A stretch of DNA of 64,000 nucleotides from Rhexocercosporidium sp. MPI-PUGE-AT-0058 (Eukaryota > Ascomycota > Leotiomycetes > Helotiales), in assembly GCA_020746875.1 (NCBI GenBank), contig JAGTJL010000013.1, positions 124,001 to 188,000 of the forward strand, written 5' to 3'. Numbering within the stretch: the first letter of the stretch is position 1; each line of letters starts with the position of its first letter. Under the pieces are notes generated by a model, which made no database searches, was not told the origin of the DNA, and worked only from the letters and a program-made list of their open reading frames with translations. This document shows, piece by piece, positions 13,624 through 24,600 of this stretch. The translations under genes were made by a program, and so were the position numbers.

Positions 13624-13631
13624 TGGATCTG
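13624..13631. other. Target-site duplication, left copy
   Basis: TGGATCTG immediately before the left terminal repeat; the identical octamer follows the right repeat at 16635-16642. Confidence 0.92.
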
Positions 13632-13648
13632 CAAGGTGGTCAATAAGT
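13632..13648 (+). repeat. hAT left terminal inverted repeat
   Basis: CAAGGTGGTCAATAAGT, identical over 17 nt to the reverse complement of the right end. Subterminal sequence continues with imperfect AAGTAAGCTGAGTTAA-type motifs that recur near the other end. Confidence 0.92.
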
Positions 13649-16617
13649 AAGCTGAGTTAAGCTAGTTAATTAAGCTGAGCCTTATAACGTAAGTCATTAG
13701 TTAGGGCTAGGGCTTGTAATAAGTCAGTTTATAAAAGCTTAACTTATAAGTGGCTTATAAGCTGTAAGAATTAAATTTCTTAATTTTAAAGTAAGTTTAA
13801 ATAAGCGCTAGGTATGAATAATAAATAAGAAGAGGCTCGCTTAGCAAATCCTAAGCCTTTAATTAGTCGTAGCCTTCTAAAGAATAGCTTTTAATTGACT
13901 AAATATTACCGAAGGCGGTTAGCGTCATCGTTTTAGCAAATTCTACAATATTAAAACTAAAGTATGTTTATTAAATAATTAACGTAATTCCATTAATATA
14001 ACTTCTCCTTACGCCTTACCTATAATTATCGACGATAGAGAATCTTGTGCGTCTCTTGCCGCATCTTTTACATCTCTCATTAACCTGTTTACAATAATAA
14101 TAGCGCCATAATCGTCGAAAGAGCCAAAAATACTCCGTAATTACTGTTTTCGTCCAACTCTAACTTATAACGATAAGTACGACTTTATTAAGCCTCCTAG
14201 CAAGCTGATTACGGCTAAATACTCTTCATACGACTTTAGGGAACCTCTTTTTAATAATAAAAAAGCTCGCCTATTAAGATTTCCTATAGGCTATATTTTA
14301 GCGTCTACTAGTAAGAAGAATCTCACGTTTTGGACTTAGAAGGTAGGCTACGCGTTAATTAATTAAACTAAGGCTTTAAAGCCGAGAATATAATATTATA
14401 AACTCTATATGATTCTTTACTAATCTACTAGTTTTATACGTTGACTTTTATAAGCCATTATAATAAGAAATTCAGCAAGAACCGCGACTACTACTTTAAT
14501 GCGAATACCTTTAATAACGCTTTTATATACTTACTTAATATATATAATTTAGACAAAAGAGGAAATATATAAAAAATAAAGAACGACAAACCTATGGCGC
14601 AACCTTTAGGAATCGTTAACGGAGATTACGATAAAATTATTCCCTTTCAATAATAAGAGTTCAAAAACGCGTTTCTTAAATAGATTATTTATAAGAACGT
14701 TAAATATAAAAAAGCAGCCTCTCGTCGACTTAAAAAGTGCTTTATTCTTATTAATAAAGATGTAGCTAACGCGTTACTTATTTCATATATCACGGTCGAA
14801 AGTTAGATTCACGAGCTTTTTGCATACTTCGAGCCACAAGTTATTAAAGAGGTTTGACGCGCCAAATCACGTATAACTATTACTTTTAACGGCTAAGGAT
14901 TAAAACGTGAGAAAATTAGCGTTTTTAATATTATGGTACATTTTATTAGTAATAAATATAAAGCCGTAACACGGCTAATTGAGCTGTTAATGCTTCCAAA
15001 GCATAAAAAGACCGGTATTAATATATATATTACCTTCTGAATCTTTTACTTTTGACGGCTAATTCTTTATAGATTAATACTCGATTCTCCTCCCTCTTTT
15101 ATAACGATTTAATATTACCATTAAGAACCTTAATTACTTCGTCCTTGACAACGCGTCTAATAATAATATCACACTATAAGAGTTAGTAAAAGTGATGGGA
15201 TTTAACTCTAAACAAAAGAGACTACGTTGTATGGGTCACGTCATTAACTTAATTGCTGGCGTATACTTATTTAATTAAAATAAAGCCTCATTCGACAATG
15301 AATATAAGAGGGCTGGCGCGGCAGACCGACGAAAGCTTTGGCGACAATAAAGAGAGGTTGGCAAGCTTTACAACTTAGTTACACACGTTATAGCGTCTAG
15401 TAAGAGATCGGAATTATTCCTTGACCTTTAAAAGACACTAAATATTAGTATAGCAGAGGGAAAGAAGTGGAAGCTGATTCTCGACGGAGGAGTACGTTAA
15501 AATGCCACGTATTAAATGATACGCTGCGGCCTTGAATTACACGAATCTCTTACCTTATATGCGGCCATATTATACGTTTCGGTAGATCTTCTTAATTAAG
15601 AGATATTTAATAACGACTATTTATTAAATAAAGAGTAGAAGAGTCTTATAATTATTAAAGATTAGCTCGCGCTATTGTTTTATTTTACTAAAAGACTGGA
15701 AGGCAATGCGAAGTTAATAGAAAGTACTTTACAACCCTCACACGGAGCTTTATAAGAGGCTTTAATTGTGCTAAAGTATATTATAGCACACTTCGAGACT
15801 CTTGAGGCTAAAGTAAAAGACGGCAAATTCAACGACTATAAAGGTATACGCTAATTAATAACTTTTGCGTAGGGAGCTTGTTAAAAGTAGTATAAAAAGA
15901 CCGACGATTTTATGACTTAATAAGCTATAATAGTGCTTCATCCTTATTATAAATGGACTTACTTTAAGAAGAATTAGACAGGCAAATTACTATTATATTT
16001 AATTATTAGCAAAGCTGCCTTTAAGAAGTTATAGAAAGAGAGGTATAAAAGTCAAGCGCCAGCTATTAATTCTCGATTAACACAATCGCCAAAACCTTCG
16101 CCGGCGATATCTTTAATAAAGAAAAACTACTTAAAGTTAATTCTTGACGCCGTAGCACTTCAGCTAATTATAAGACGCTTTATAACAACAAGTGGGAGGC
16201 GTAATTAATATTATTACTACTTATAAGAGCCTACTATTAACTATTTGAGTTTAATAAAGTATTAAAAGTTATATAAGGTCGAGTGGCCTCAATTAACTTA
16301 AATGGCTTTTAATTTATTAGTAATTCCTACTATGAGTTCGGAGTGCGAGAGAGTCTTTTTATCTTATATTAAACAAATAACTACAGAAAGTTCTAGCTTA
16401 TTTAGTTTAATACTGTAGTATTAAGAGTGCTTAAAAAATTGGCAAAATCGTGGTGCTATTGAAATTGCTAGTACTTTTAGTGCAATATTATTAAATATTT
16501 AAATAGAGCCTCAACTTATCAGTTACTTATAAGTAAATCAGTTAAGCTTATCAATTGGTGTTTTAGAGGTAAGTCAGTAAGTTGCTTCTTTAGCCTCAAC
16601 TGATAACTGACTTACTG

Positions 16618-16634
16618 ACTTATTGACCACCTTG
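16618..16634 (-). repeat. hAT right terminal inverted repeat
   Basis: ACTTATTGACCACCTTG, the exact reverse complement of the first 17 nt of the element. It is preceded by short repeated CTGACTTACTGACTT motifs. Confidence 0.92.
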
Positions 16635-16642
16635 TGGATCTG
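16635..16642. other. Target-site duplication, right copy
   Basis: TGGATCTG immediately after the right terminal repeat, identical to 13624-13631. Both copies are unmutated. Confidence 0.92.
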
Positions 16643-16990
16643 GAATGCTCTTGACTAAGTGCCGACTCGATTGCTTTGAAGTTGGGGCCTAAGCGGCTAA
16701 GAACAACACTTGCGCTATGGTCAACGGAATCAAGGACATGACGTCAAGCACCTCTGCTTGATGAATGCTGATCGATTGGAGCATTTGATGTGACATGGAC
16801 CCAAAACAGTGGCTGTGTGAGCCGTGTGTGGTGAGGGGCAGATGAGCCTGGGATATCTTCTCATTATAGGACTTAACATCTTGTGGGATGGCTTGTATGA
16901 CTGACTGTGCTGGAGGCAAGGTATTAGAGAGGCTATGGAGTGATGTTTGGATGTTGGCAAGACGCACAAAATGCGAAGAGTGCAGCTCCG

Positions 16991-17518
16991 AGAATTAAAA
17001 GTCTATTCACATGTGCGTGTAAGACAGACAAGTCGGAAAACTGCTTGGGCATAGAATCGTGAGCCATACGACGGCGGGCTTACCGCAGTCAAGAATATAG
17101 CCTGCTTGAACAGTGTGATACAAAAAGACCCATTATAAATTGCTAAAGCGAATATTCTAAGTTTAACGCGATTCGGATTTTGCTGTGCTTTTCCTTCGAA
17201 ATATAACGCAGGTAGTGCGTCCCATTCGGCTGAAGCTATTATCCTGAAGAGGCCCAATAGTATCCTGCATCTTCAACACATCCCAACCATCTTTCTCAAT
17301 TTTACTGGCCCCCGATTCAAATTCTGACTTAAGGACATCGCTTTCCATTGCACGTCAACCTTAACCCCATCCTTATTAGGATAACCTGTAAATTGTCTTC
17401 TCATCCGCTCAATATGATCAGGGACTTCCCCACTCCACCCACATAATCGGCCACTAATGTTAAACCTAGTTTCGGGGAGGTTTGCGAATTCCAGTAGTAA
17501 TAACAGTTGTAATTTTGA
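16991..17518. other. Intergenic stretch with no clear gene
   Basis: Short minus-strand frames occur at 17003-17257 and 17163-17348, but they overlap, lack motifs and have no convincing splice links. They could be the far 5' part of the decayed gene to the left. Confidence 0.4.
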
Positions 17519-18269
17519 TCAGTCAGAACCGAGTATGCGGAATACAGCTTCAATAGCAGGAGATACGTAGTCGACTGTCAGCCCTAAATCGTGCTGGTCG
17601 TGCACAGGAGGGTACATGAGAGCATGTTGGTCACGTGCATATACTTTACCGCATCCAGAACGAGCCATCGAAGAAATAGCTAGGAAGCTAGAACGCAAAA
17701 GCATACCACCAGGCCAATGAGGCCGGGTTCCAATTCTCTTAATTTGATAGATACACACAATAGCTCTTTAGGCATACCCACTCACAATCGACAAGCGTCG
17801 AAGTTGTTCCATCAGAATCCTTTGAAACTGCCCTAGGCCTTGAAATTTCCCCTTCAAGGTATCGGAGGTATGATCGCTTTATGTCTCCGATAGTAAAGAG
17901 AAAGGAGTAGACAGGGTCCCAGGGATCTACCAAGGGACATTGCTGCGCTCCGCCAAAATAGAAGACCTTATAATGATACAAGATGGCTGCAGCTTCGACA
18001 GAAATCATCCTATTCACTCGAAGTAATCCGAATGTCACAGCGGCTACCTTTGAGCTCAACTGCGGCCCGTGAGGTTCTAGACAATACCCTTCTCCTGGAA
18101 GAATTGAGAGTTTTGTGTAGACGGCAATTGGCTCGAGGCTAAACAAAAGCAATCCATAGATCTTGTTCCGAATCTCGAGCGGGAGTGAGGTGAAGGTTGG
18201 TTCAGGATATATTGCAAGTCCAAGAGGTTTGCTTTTGCGGTATTTAAGTCTACAGACCATAGGAGCCAT
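17519..18269 (-). CDS. 2EXR/F-box-like uncharacterised fungal protein
   Basis: A Pezizomycotina-specific type of small protein of unknown role. The start is the ATG at 18269 (MAPMVCRLKY); the frame extends upstream only through a TTG. The opening block FTSLPLEIRNKIYGLLL is the hallmark of the family, and GLLRVNRMISVEAAAILY with the nearby YKVFYFGG fits its second conserved block. Exon 18269-17778 can be joined at a GTATGC donor to 17737-17519 by a 40-nt intron, giving 236 residues; without splicing the frame ends at 17739 after 176. The intron is at the short end for fungi, so the C-terminus is uncertain. It stands alone between relics and may itself be non-functional. Confidence 0.6.
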
Positions 18270-20621
18270 TATCGATATCGATGCGGGTGTTTGAGTTTGA
18301 TTAATAGAAGAGCAGATGAACGCTCGTAGACCAAAATGCAAGCACAATCAACACGACTGAAGAAGGAAAAAGTGAAGGTTGCATCGAGAGAGAGAGTTCG
18401 AACACGTCGCGAAAAGGTTCTATATTTGGAATCGATTAGGAACGCAATAGGCACAGGGTTAGCGGGGCCAACCAAAGCCAAAATGCAGTGCCCCAGGAGC
18501 CCTATCCCTCCACTGCAGTGTAGCCGCCAGCCAGGCCATGTTCAACGCGTCGATACGCATGGATTTTTTGTTTTCTCTACATCACACAGCCTTCTTCTCA
18601 AGTTGAGGTCTGTACAGTACATAAAACGACATGTCCGATGTTCAAATCTATCCAAAGGCTACAATACCTGGAAAGAATACCTTAAATTTGCTTCCATAAT
18701 TCCTGAAGACTGCATCAGGACTTGCTCTCCTCAAACTGTCTTTCGTCTCGCACCCCGACTGTCCAAATCAAGGTATTTGGAGGTAAGCGAACTTATTCTA
18801 GCGATTTGAGGGCTTAATTACTGAAGCTTGATCGAGAAGCCAGGAACGGTTAATACTCTTTGACGCAGTGGAATCCTAAGCCACTTGCTGGGCAGCATTC
18901 ATGACCAGGCTAACAGAATCAGAAAACAGATATGCGGTGCCAAATTAAAGAACCATAACTGCAGTCTGAGCTAGTAAAATCAATTTCGTCGTATTTAAAA
19001 GGAGCCAAGTGTTTAGACATAGAGTGCTCATACCCAGCGCAATGAACTTTAAGCCAGACAAACAGAACTATAGCTGGCAAACAAACATACGGGTAGAAAT
19101 CAAGGTACAGAACTTCGAATCCAGAGGAAATTCATCCTACTGACGGCACTAAGAAGGCCCCGTAAGTTTGTTTTCGTGGAATATATTAAGAAGAGTATTT
19201 ATATGGAAAGGAGAGGAAGTGGGGAATGACGGCGCAGTTGTGACTCGCAATGGACTTGCGGTGGCGAATTCGATGGTAGGATTTGGGATTAAGATAATTT
19301 CAATACATTTGGCAAGTGTGTATGCTCAAAGTATATCCCTGCATGCTTTTTTACTGGAGTTGCTGATAGAGAGGTCACGATCCGGGCCTGCGTACATGTA
19401 TGTGGGTGCCGGTAAATGTCAAGGTAGATAAACGCACCGGACTGCCGTGAAAGATTGTGAACTTCTTTTGGTATAACCTGATCTGTTTGCATGCATGCGT
19501 ATGATGCCTTTCCGGGTCGTTTGTTATTATCGTTACCTATCGATAAGGTCTTTGTATGGGATCCGGAATTCAAGGAGCGAGTGAATTATCGCAGACGCGC
19601 CGACAATAACTACAATCTACAACTATAATCACAACTCCAACTGAACACTGGCGGGTAGGCAGGCAGGCAGGCAAGCAAGCAAGCAAGATATCTTTGTCGA
19701 TTGAATAATTTGATGAAAACAAGCCCACTCGCTTATCTACGATGCCTCCTCGACCCGCTTTGCAGCACACTAATGATAACCAGGCTATCAGCACCATCCC
19801 ACCACTACCACAACAATGAAAGAGAGCCCCAGCGACTACCTGCAGAGGGGGTAATAGGGGCCGGTGGACCTGACGAAGGGGAGAGAACCTAGAGATGATA
19901 CAAGTCGCCAACAGGGTGGCAAGTGTGGAAACCATGGACAGCGGGGTAGGAATTCCCAGCAGAATGGAGAGGTGGCTGGGATTCGCAGCAAGGAAGGCAA
20001 GAATTGCGTAGAGTGTGTAGAGGGTACAGAGGTTACAGAAGGTAGAGAGAATACGGCGCGTGCAGAGTGTGCAGAGGGTACAGGAGTTGTACCTGTGGGT
20101 AACAAAAGGGTACAAGATGCAGAAGTCCGAGCCATTCCTGTCGATCCACATACAGCTGTCTCTCGCCTCGTCGCCTTACTCACGGAGGTCCAAACCAAAG
20201 CCCAGGAAAGAGAACATGCGCAGTGGCTTGCCATGTCTTGTGTCGTGCGCTCCTCTACTAAGTCAACTTCTCTCAAGCCACCTTCGCCACTTTCTGCCCC
20301 CTCAGTCGACCTCCCAATAGACGACACACCTCGCGGAATCCTCTTCTCAAGTAAGGAGCCATCCGCACAGACATGGTCTTGGAACTTCACTAGAGCTTGC
20401 AAGTTTGTATCGTACCTCCGCCCACTTGGAAGTCTATAATGTCGTTAGTAAATCTACGTCCTTTTCTTTACATCTGCCTTGCCTTCTGGGACTTCAAGAA
20501 CCTGGACTAATATCCTCACTTAGCGTCAATGACGACTCTCGCCTGGAGAAGAATTTAGAACGTGGCGACAGGGGCCTCTGGCATCTCTCCAGTGTGATTG
20601 TATCCTTCGCACGAAATAAAG
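18270..20621. other. Gene-poor stretch with low-complexity sequence
   Basis: Several frames stay open here on both strands, notably 19836-20439, but that piece is built of short imperfect repeats (variants of GTAGAGTGTGTAGAGGGTACAG) and opens in more than one frame at once, so openness is weak evidence. One frame ending at 20439 has a plausible C-terminal half (SWNFTRACKFVSYLRP) and might be an upstream exon of the candidate gene that follows. I recognise no family. Confidence 0.4.
19657..19687 (+). repeat. AGGC/AAGC tetranucleotide microsatellite
   Basis: Four AGGC-type units followed by AAGC units in direct succession, about 31 nt, in non-coding sequence. Confidence 0.85.
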
Positions 20622-21062
20622 ATGGCTCTATTTCAGAGAGTTTGCGAGGCGGGATTTGTGTACCACAATTATATCGTTGCAGGAGGCACAAAAGCACCAG
20701 GGCCAGGACAATTTTTGTCGGGAGAACTTGTATGCGCCATTGCTATTATCAGAAGCCAGATCTTGTCACCATCGCTGGTGTCATCTGCAGACAGCCCTAT
20801 ATTGCCCAAGGAGTATTCTGTAAGTTGATACTCTTGTTTACTTCTGCCTTGTCCCACAAGAAATGCCTTGAAGCTAATGCTTCAGGCTCGTATCGTCAGT
20901 ATCACTGATACTTTCCTTCGCGTTTTGGATTTTCGCTACGACACGGGTCTCAATGAAGTTACTTGCTGTATCTTATCGTCATGCTTGCTGTCCGTAGAGG
21001 CAGGTGGCGATAGTAAACTGGATAAGGATTGGCTCCACGCAATCAAAGGGGCTTTGGATTAG
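20622..21062 (+). CDS. Candidate small gene or 3' exons, unrecognised
   Basis: ATG at 20622 (MALFQRVCEAGF) opens a 198-nt frame that ends at a good GTAAGT donor at 20820. Joining at the CAG ending 20885 keeps the frame and adds 59 codons including the stop, giving 124 residues ending HAIKGALD. The downstream exon (ITDTFLRVLDFRYDTGLNE, then CCILSSCLLSVEAGG) reads like real protein. The sequence just before 20636 (CTATTTCAG) could also be a splice acceptor, so these may be the last exons of a longer gene beginning near 20000. No domain or function recognised. Confidence 0.35.
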
Positions 21063-21601
21063 TAAATCAAAAGGAAGTCTCGCAAAATCCAAAGAATTCT
21101 TGATAATAAGCGGCTAGTAGTTTTGTGAAGAATCTATCCACCTTGCCAGAATCCTCATCTGGAACGACGGGGAAGTACCCTCACATGTAGTCGCTTAAAG
21201 AACAGCAGCATCAGAGACTGCCTGGAATTGAATTCTTCAAATAACACACGTTCTTTGAATTTTTCCCCACGCTGTTTTGAAGACTTACTCCTCTGCGCTG
21301 CCTCCGCCAACCAATCACCTAAGTGAACGACACTAGGGATGGAGACGATTTCACCAAGACAGTTGTCTACAATTTGGCTCGTTTGTTATGATTATGAGAA
21401 CTTTTAAAAGTGAAAAAGAAAAATCTGAGATATCGACGACAGAGACTCAATTGCCGTATTTATCCAAACATCTATCTACAAACCCCCCTATCAATCCCTG
21501 CGCCATGCAATGCATGTAAACAGATTACAATGTGACGAACAAACTCCTTGTGTGATGCAATTTTACTGTTTCCATCCCTTACTAATTTTCCATTCAACCA
21601 T
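21063..21601. other. Intergenic region, 3' side of the ABC transporter gene
   Basis: No frame of note. The transporter transcript ends into this stretch from the right. Confidence 0.5.
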
Positions 21602-24600
21602 TCAATTACCATCCCGAATCAACGCTTCCAACTTCTCCCTCTCTCCACTCTCCGCCACCATGCCTTTGAATACTCCGTTCTCCAACGCGAAAAGCTCCTT
21701 CGGGCTACCAAATTCCTCGACTTTACCTTCACCCATGACAAGGATCTTGTCGAAATCAGCAATGGTACTCAGGCGATGCGCGATAACGATGAGTGTTGAA
21801 TCGCCGAACTCCTCACGGATACTCCTCTGAATCAATGCATCAGTCGCCATATCGACAGCTGATGTGGCTTCATCGAGAACCATTATCTTGGGCCGAGAAA
21901 CAATCGCTCGTGCTAGACAGAGGAGTTGGCGCTGGCCTTGGGAGAGATTAAGACCGCCTTCTGAGATAGGAGAGTGAAGTGATGTGAAGGGATTCTTATT
22001 TAGGTTGATGTTGGAATTTGGTGAGGTTGCTCCATCTCCTATCGGCGTAGAAGAGCCTGTCATGATGATGGAGTGTGTTATTGAGTCTGCTTCTTCTGCT
22101 GAGACGAGGTGGACTCGTTGTAAGGCATCGCGAAGCTCAATATCCTCGTGCTCGTCAAATGCATCGAGATTGCTGCGGACTGTTCCGCTGAATAGGACGG
22201 GGTCCTGCGGGATGATGGCTAGTCTTGATCTGAGGGCGTGAAGTTTGATAGTGGAAATGTCGAGTCCGTCGATGTAGATAGATCCTTCTCTTGCTTCTAA
22301 GAAACGGAACAAAGCCAAAGTGAGCGATGACTTTCCTGCACCTGTTCGGCCCACAACTCCGACACGTTCGTTGCGCTCGACGGAAAATGTGAGACCCCTC
22401 AGAACTGGAGGTAAGTCTGGAGCATAACCGACGACAAGGTCATTGACTTCCAAGCGACCCTCGCTTGGCCATGCAGCTGGTGGATCTGCACCTTCGAGTG
22501 ATTCGGTGGGGAGGTTACTATACTCGATGACTCTCTCTGCGGCATTCATATCCAATTCCAGATTCGTGTAGTGTCTGATCGTCCAGATGACGACTTGCCC
22601 ATACTCGAGGGCGAAACTGAGAGCGAATCCAGCAAGCGAAGCATCGATACCTCCAATCAGCAGGATCATGATAGCCACGAATGTGGCGAAGAACCCTCCA
22701 ACAGCAGACATTCTCCATCCCATCCATCTATTGAAAGCCCATAGATGCCAGAAAGAGGTGGAGTGATCGTCGATCTTCCGAAACATCCGGGCAATGTAAA
22801 CGTCGCATTTGTCGAAGGCGCGGATAGTACCTACTCCTGTGAGAGCACTGCCGAATTGTTCGAAAACGGGAGATTTGGCGTTTGACTCGAGGCGTTTGAC
22901 TTCTCGGGCGCCGGAGAGGTAGATGCGTGCGATGTGTATGCAGATTGCGAGTAGAGTGACAGAGAGAAGTATCACGTAGGGAGAGACGAATATTCTGGTG
23001 GTGTCAGAGTGTGGCAGACTAACAAGGGATGGGACAGCTTACCCAGCGATGATAACACCAATCAGACGGAAGAGGTTGTTGGCTCCGAACCCGATATCAT
23101 TGGCAAGACGCGAGTCAACAACGTTGAAGTCTGCTGTGAATCTATTCAAGATTCTTCCTAAGGGGACTGTGTCCATCCATCGAAGTGGTGTTCGAAGAAT
23201 AGTAAAGCTCAATCTATCAAACATACGTCTAGATGCCCGGATAGAGCCTGTGAAGATGAAGTAATATCTGAACAGGCCGACGAATATTGACCCAATGGAG
23301 AATGCGACATAGATACTTAGGTAATACTTAAGGTTCTCAGACTGTGCATCGGTGGCAGTGAGAGTGGTATTGGGTTGAAATGGCGAGAGATCGTGGATTT
23401 GATACGAGTAGGCGAACGAATGTGTCATACTGGTGTGCCTTTTCTCATTACTCCCAGTCCAAAGTCTGACCCACCAAGCACGTCCTGCAAAGTCAGTACT
23501 ATGCAACTATCTGTAGAATAATAGAAGAACTCACCTGTTACAAGAATCTGTAATAAGGAGAATGCAACTAAGGCAGTCATCCAAAATGGCCATCCTCCGC
23601 TAAACTTCATATAGTCTAGATAAATCCTCGTCTTCACACGACCCTGCTCTCTGAGCTCATCCTCAACAAACTTCTTTGGCGCCTTCTTTGAGTCCACTTT
23701 CTTCAAAGCCTCCCCAATCTCTGCAGAATCTCCATTCGAGGACTCTGCCGAGTTGACTGCTGTTGGATCTTCATCCTCGATGGTTTCCGCCTCGACCTGT
23801 TCGTGGCTGAGGATTCGTTGAAGCGTTCCGTCATTTTCAAGTTCCGAGACCAACCCTGCTTGAGCAATGGTGCCATCACCAAGTTCCACAATGTACTTGG
23901 TTTTTGGTGCACAAAGTGCGACGTGATGGGTGACGAGGATCCTGGTACGACCGACTCCTAGCTCTCCTGTCAATCCCTTCTCAAAGATGAAACGTCCAAC
24001 ATGAGCATCGACAGCACTGAAGATGTCGTCGAGGATCAATATACCGGCACGAGAGTACAGAGCGCGAGCGAATGTTACTCTCCATCGCTGGCCGCCACTC
24101 AAATTAATTCCATTTGCTCCGATCTCAGTTGCCTCGCCGTCCGTAAGCATTTCCAAGTCCTTCTTCAGTGCGCACACCTCGATGACTTTCTGGTACCTGT
24201 ACTCGTCGTACGGAAGCCCGAACAGGATATTGTCTTTGATGCTTGCATTCTCGATCCAAGGAATCTGCGCAACGAATGCGACGGCAGATGGGATGATCCA
24301 GTTCTCTTTGTTCGCTAGGTGATCATGGCGGTCTCTGGTTTGTGGTGGTTGTGGTACGTTGATCTTTCCAGACAGAAGATCGACTTCCCCAAGTATCGCA
24401 GCCAAAAGGAGACTCTTTCCCGTACCAGTCTTCCCACTCACAACACTTAGTTCGTTCTCAGGAAAAGAGACATTGACATTCCGCAATACGTATCGCAAAT
24501 CGTCAGCTTCTTTCTCTTCATCTGAGGGCCATGCAATCGAGGCATCTTCGAAAGAGATGTTTGGAGCGTGGTTCGTGTTTTTCGAGATCTCTGGAGCGGC

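Larger units (their letters stand above)
13632..16634 (+). mobile_element. hAT-family DNA transposon, RIP-decayed, 3003 bp
   Basis: The ends are inverted repeats sharing CAAGGTGGTCAATAAGT, flanked by an exact 8-bp duplication TGGATCTG; 8 bp is the hAT signature. Transposase remains read on the plus strand: VLDNASNN near 15140, then RLRCMGHVINLIAG near 15220, LHPYYKWTYFKK near 15935, and the C-terminal dimerisation block IPTMSSECERVF near 16330. Between them the frame is mostly preserved but broken by many TAA and TAG codons, often where Gln or Trp would be expected. Base composition is strikingly TA-rich inside the element and returns to normal at both borders, as RIP would give. The copy cannot make a transposase. 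Restless-like and related fungal hAT elements are the nearest known group. Confidence 0.92.
13039..16990 (-). pseudogene. Decayed coiled-coil-type protein gene, split by the hAT element
   Basis: Protein-like sequence reads leftward from about 16990 to the transposon edge at 16635 and resumes at 13623 down to about 13039. The upstream part has a Gln/Ser-rich helical pattern (TLPPAQSVIQAIPQDV, then QMLQSISIHQAEV). With the element and one duplication removed, one frame runs across the join without a stop. Further along, the best frame (ILLRLKDISKQ, HIDEVLNSTEEKL) needs at least two frame changes and crosses TGA and TAA codons that would be CGA and CAA if single C-to-T changes were undone. A last block (TLKGVQNPSYV) is in another frame again. 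The pattern resembles helical N-terminal regions of fungal ankyrin or NACHT proteins, but I cannot name the family. Decay beyond the insertion shows the gene is dead, not merely interrupted. Confidence 0.6.

Noticed and set aside
19570..20402. Long minus-strand frames rich in Cys, Thr and Leu opposite the plus-strand frame
   Set aside because: They are translations of short tandem-like repeats; openness in several frames at once reflects composition, and no ATG-led model or motif supports them.
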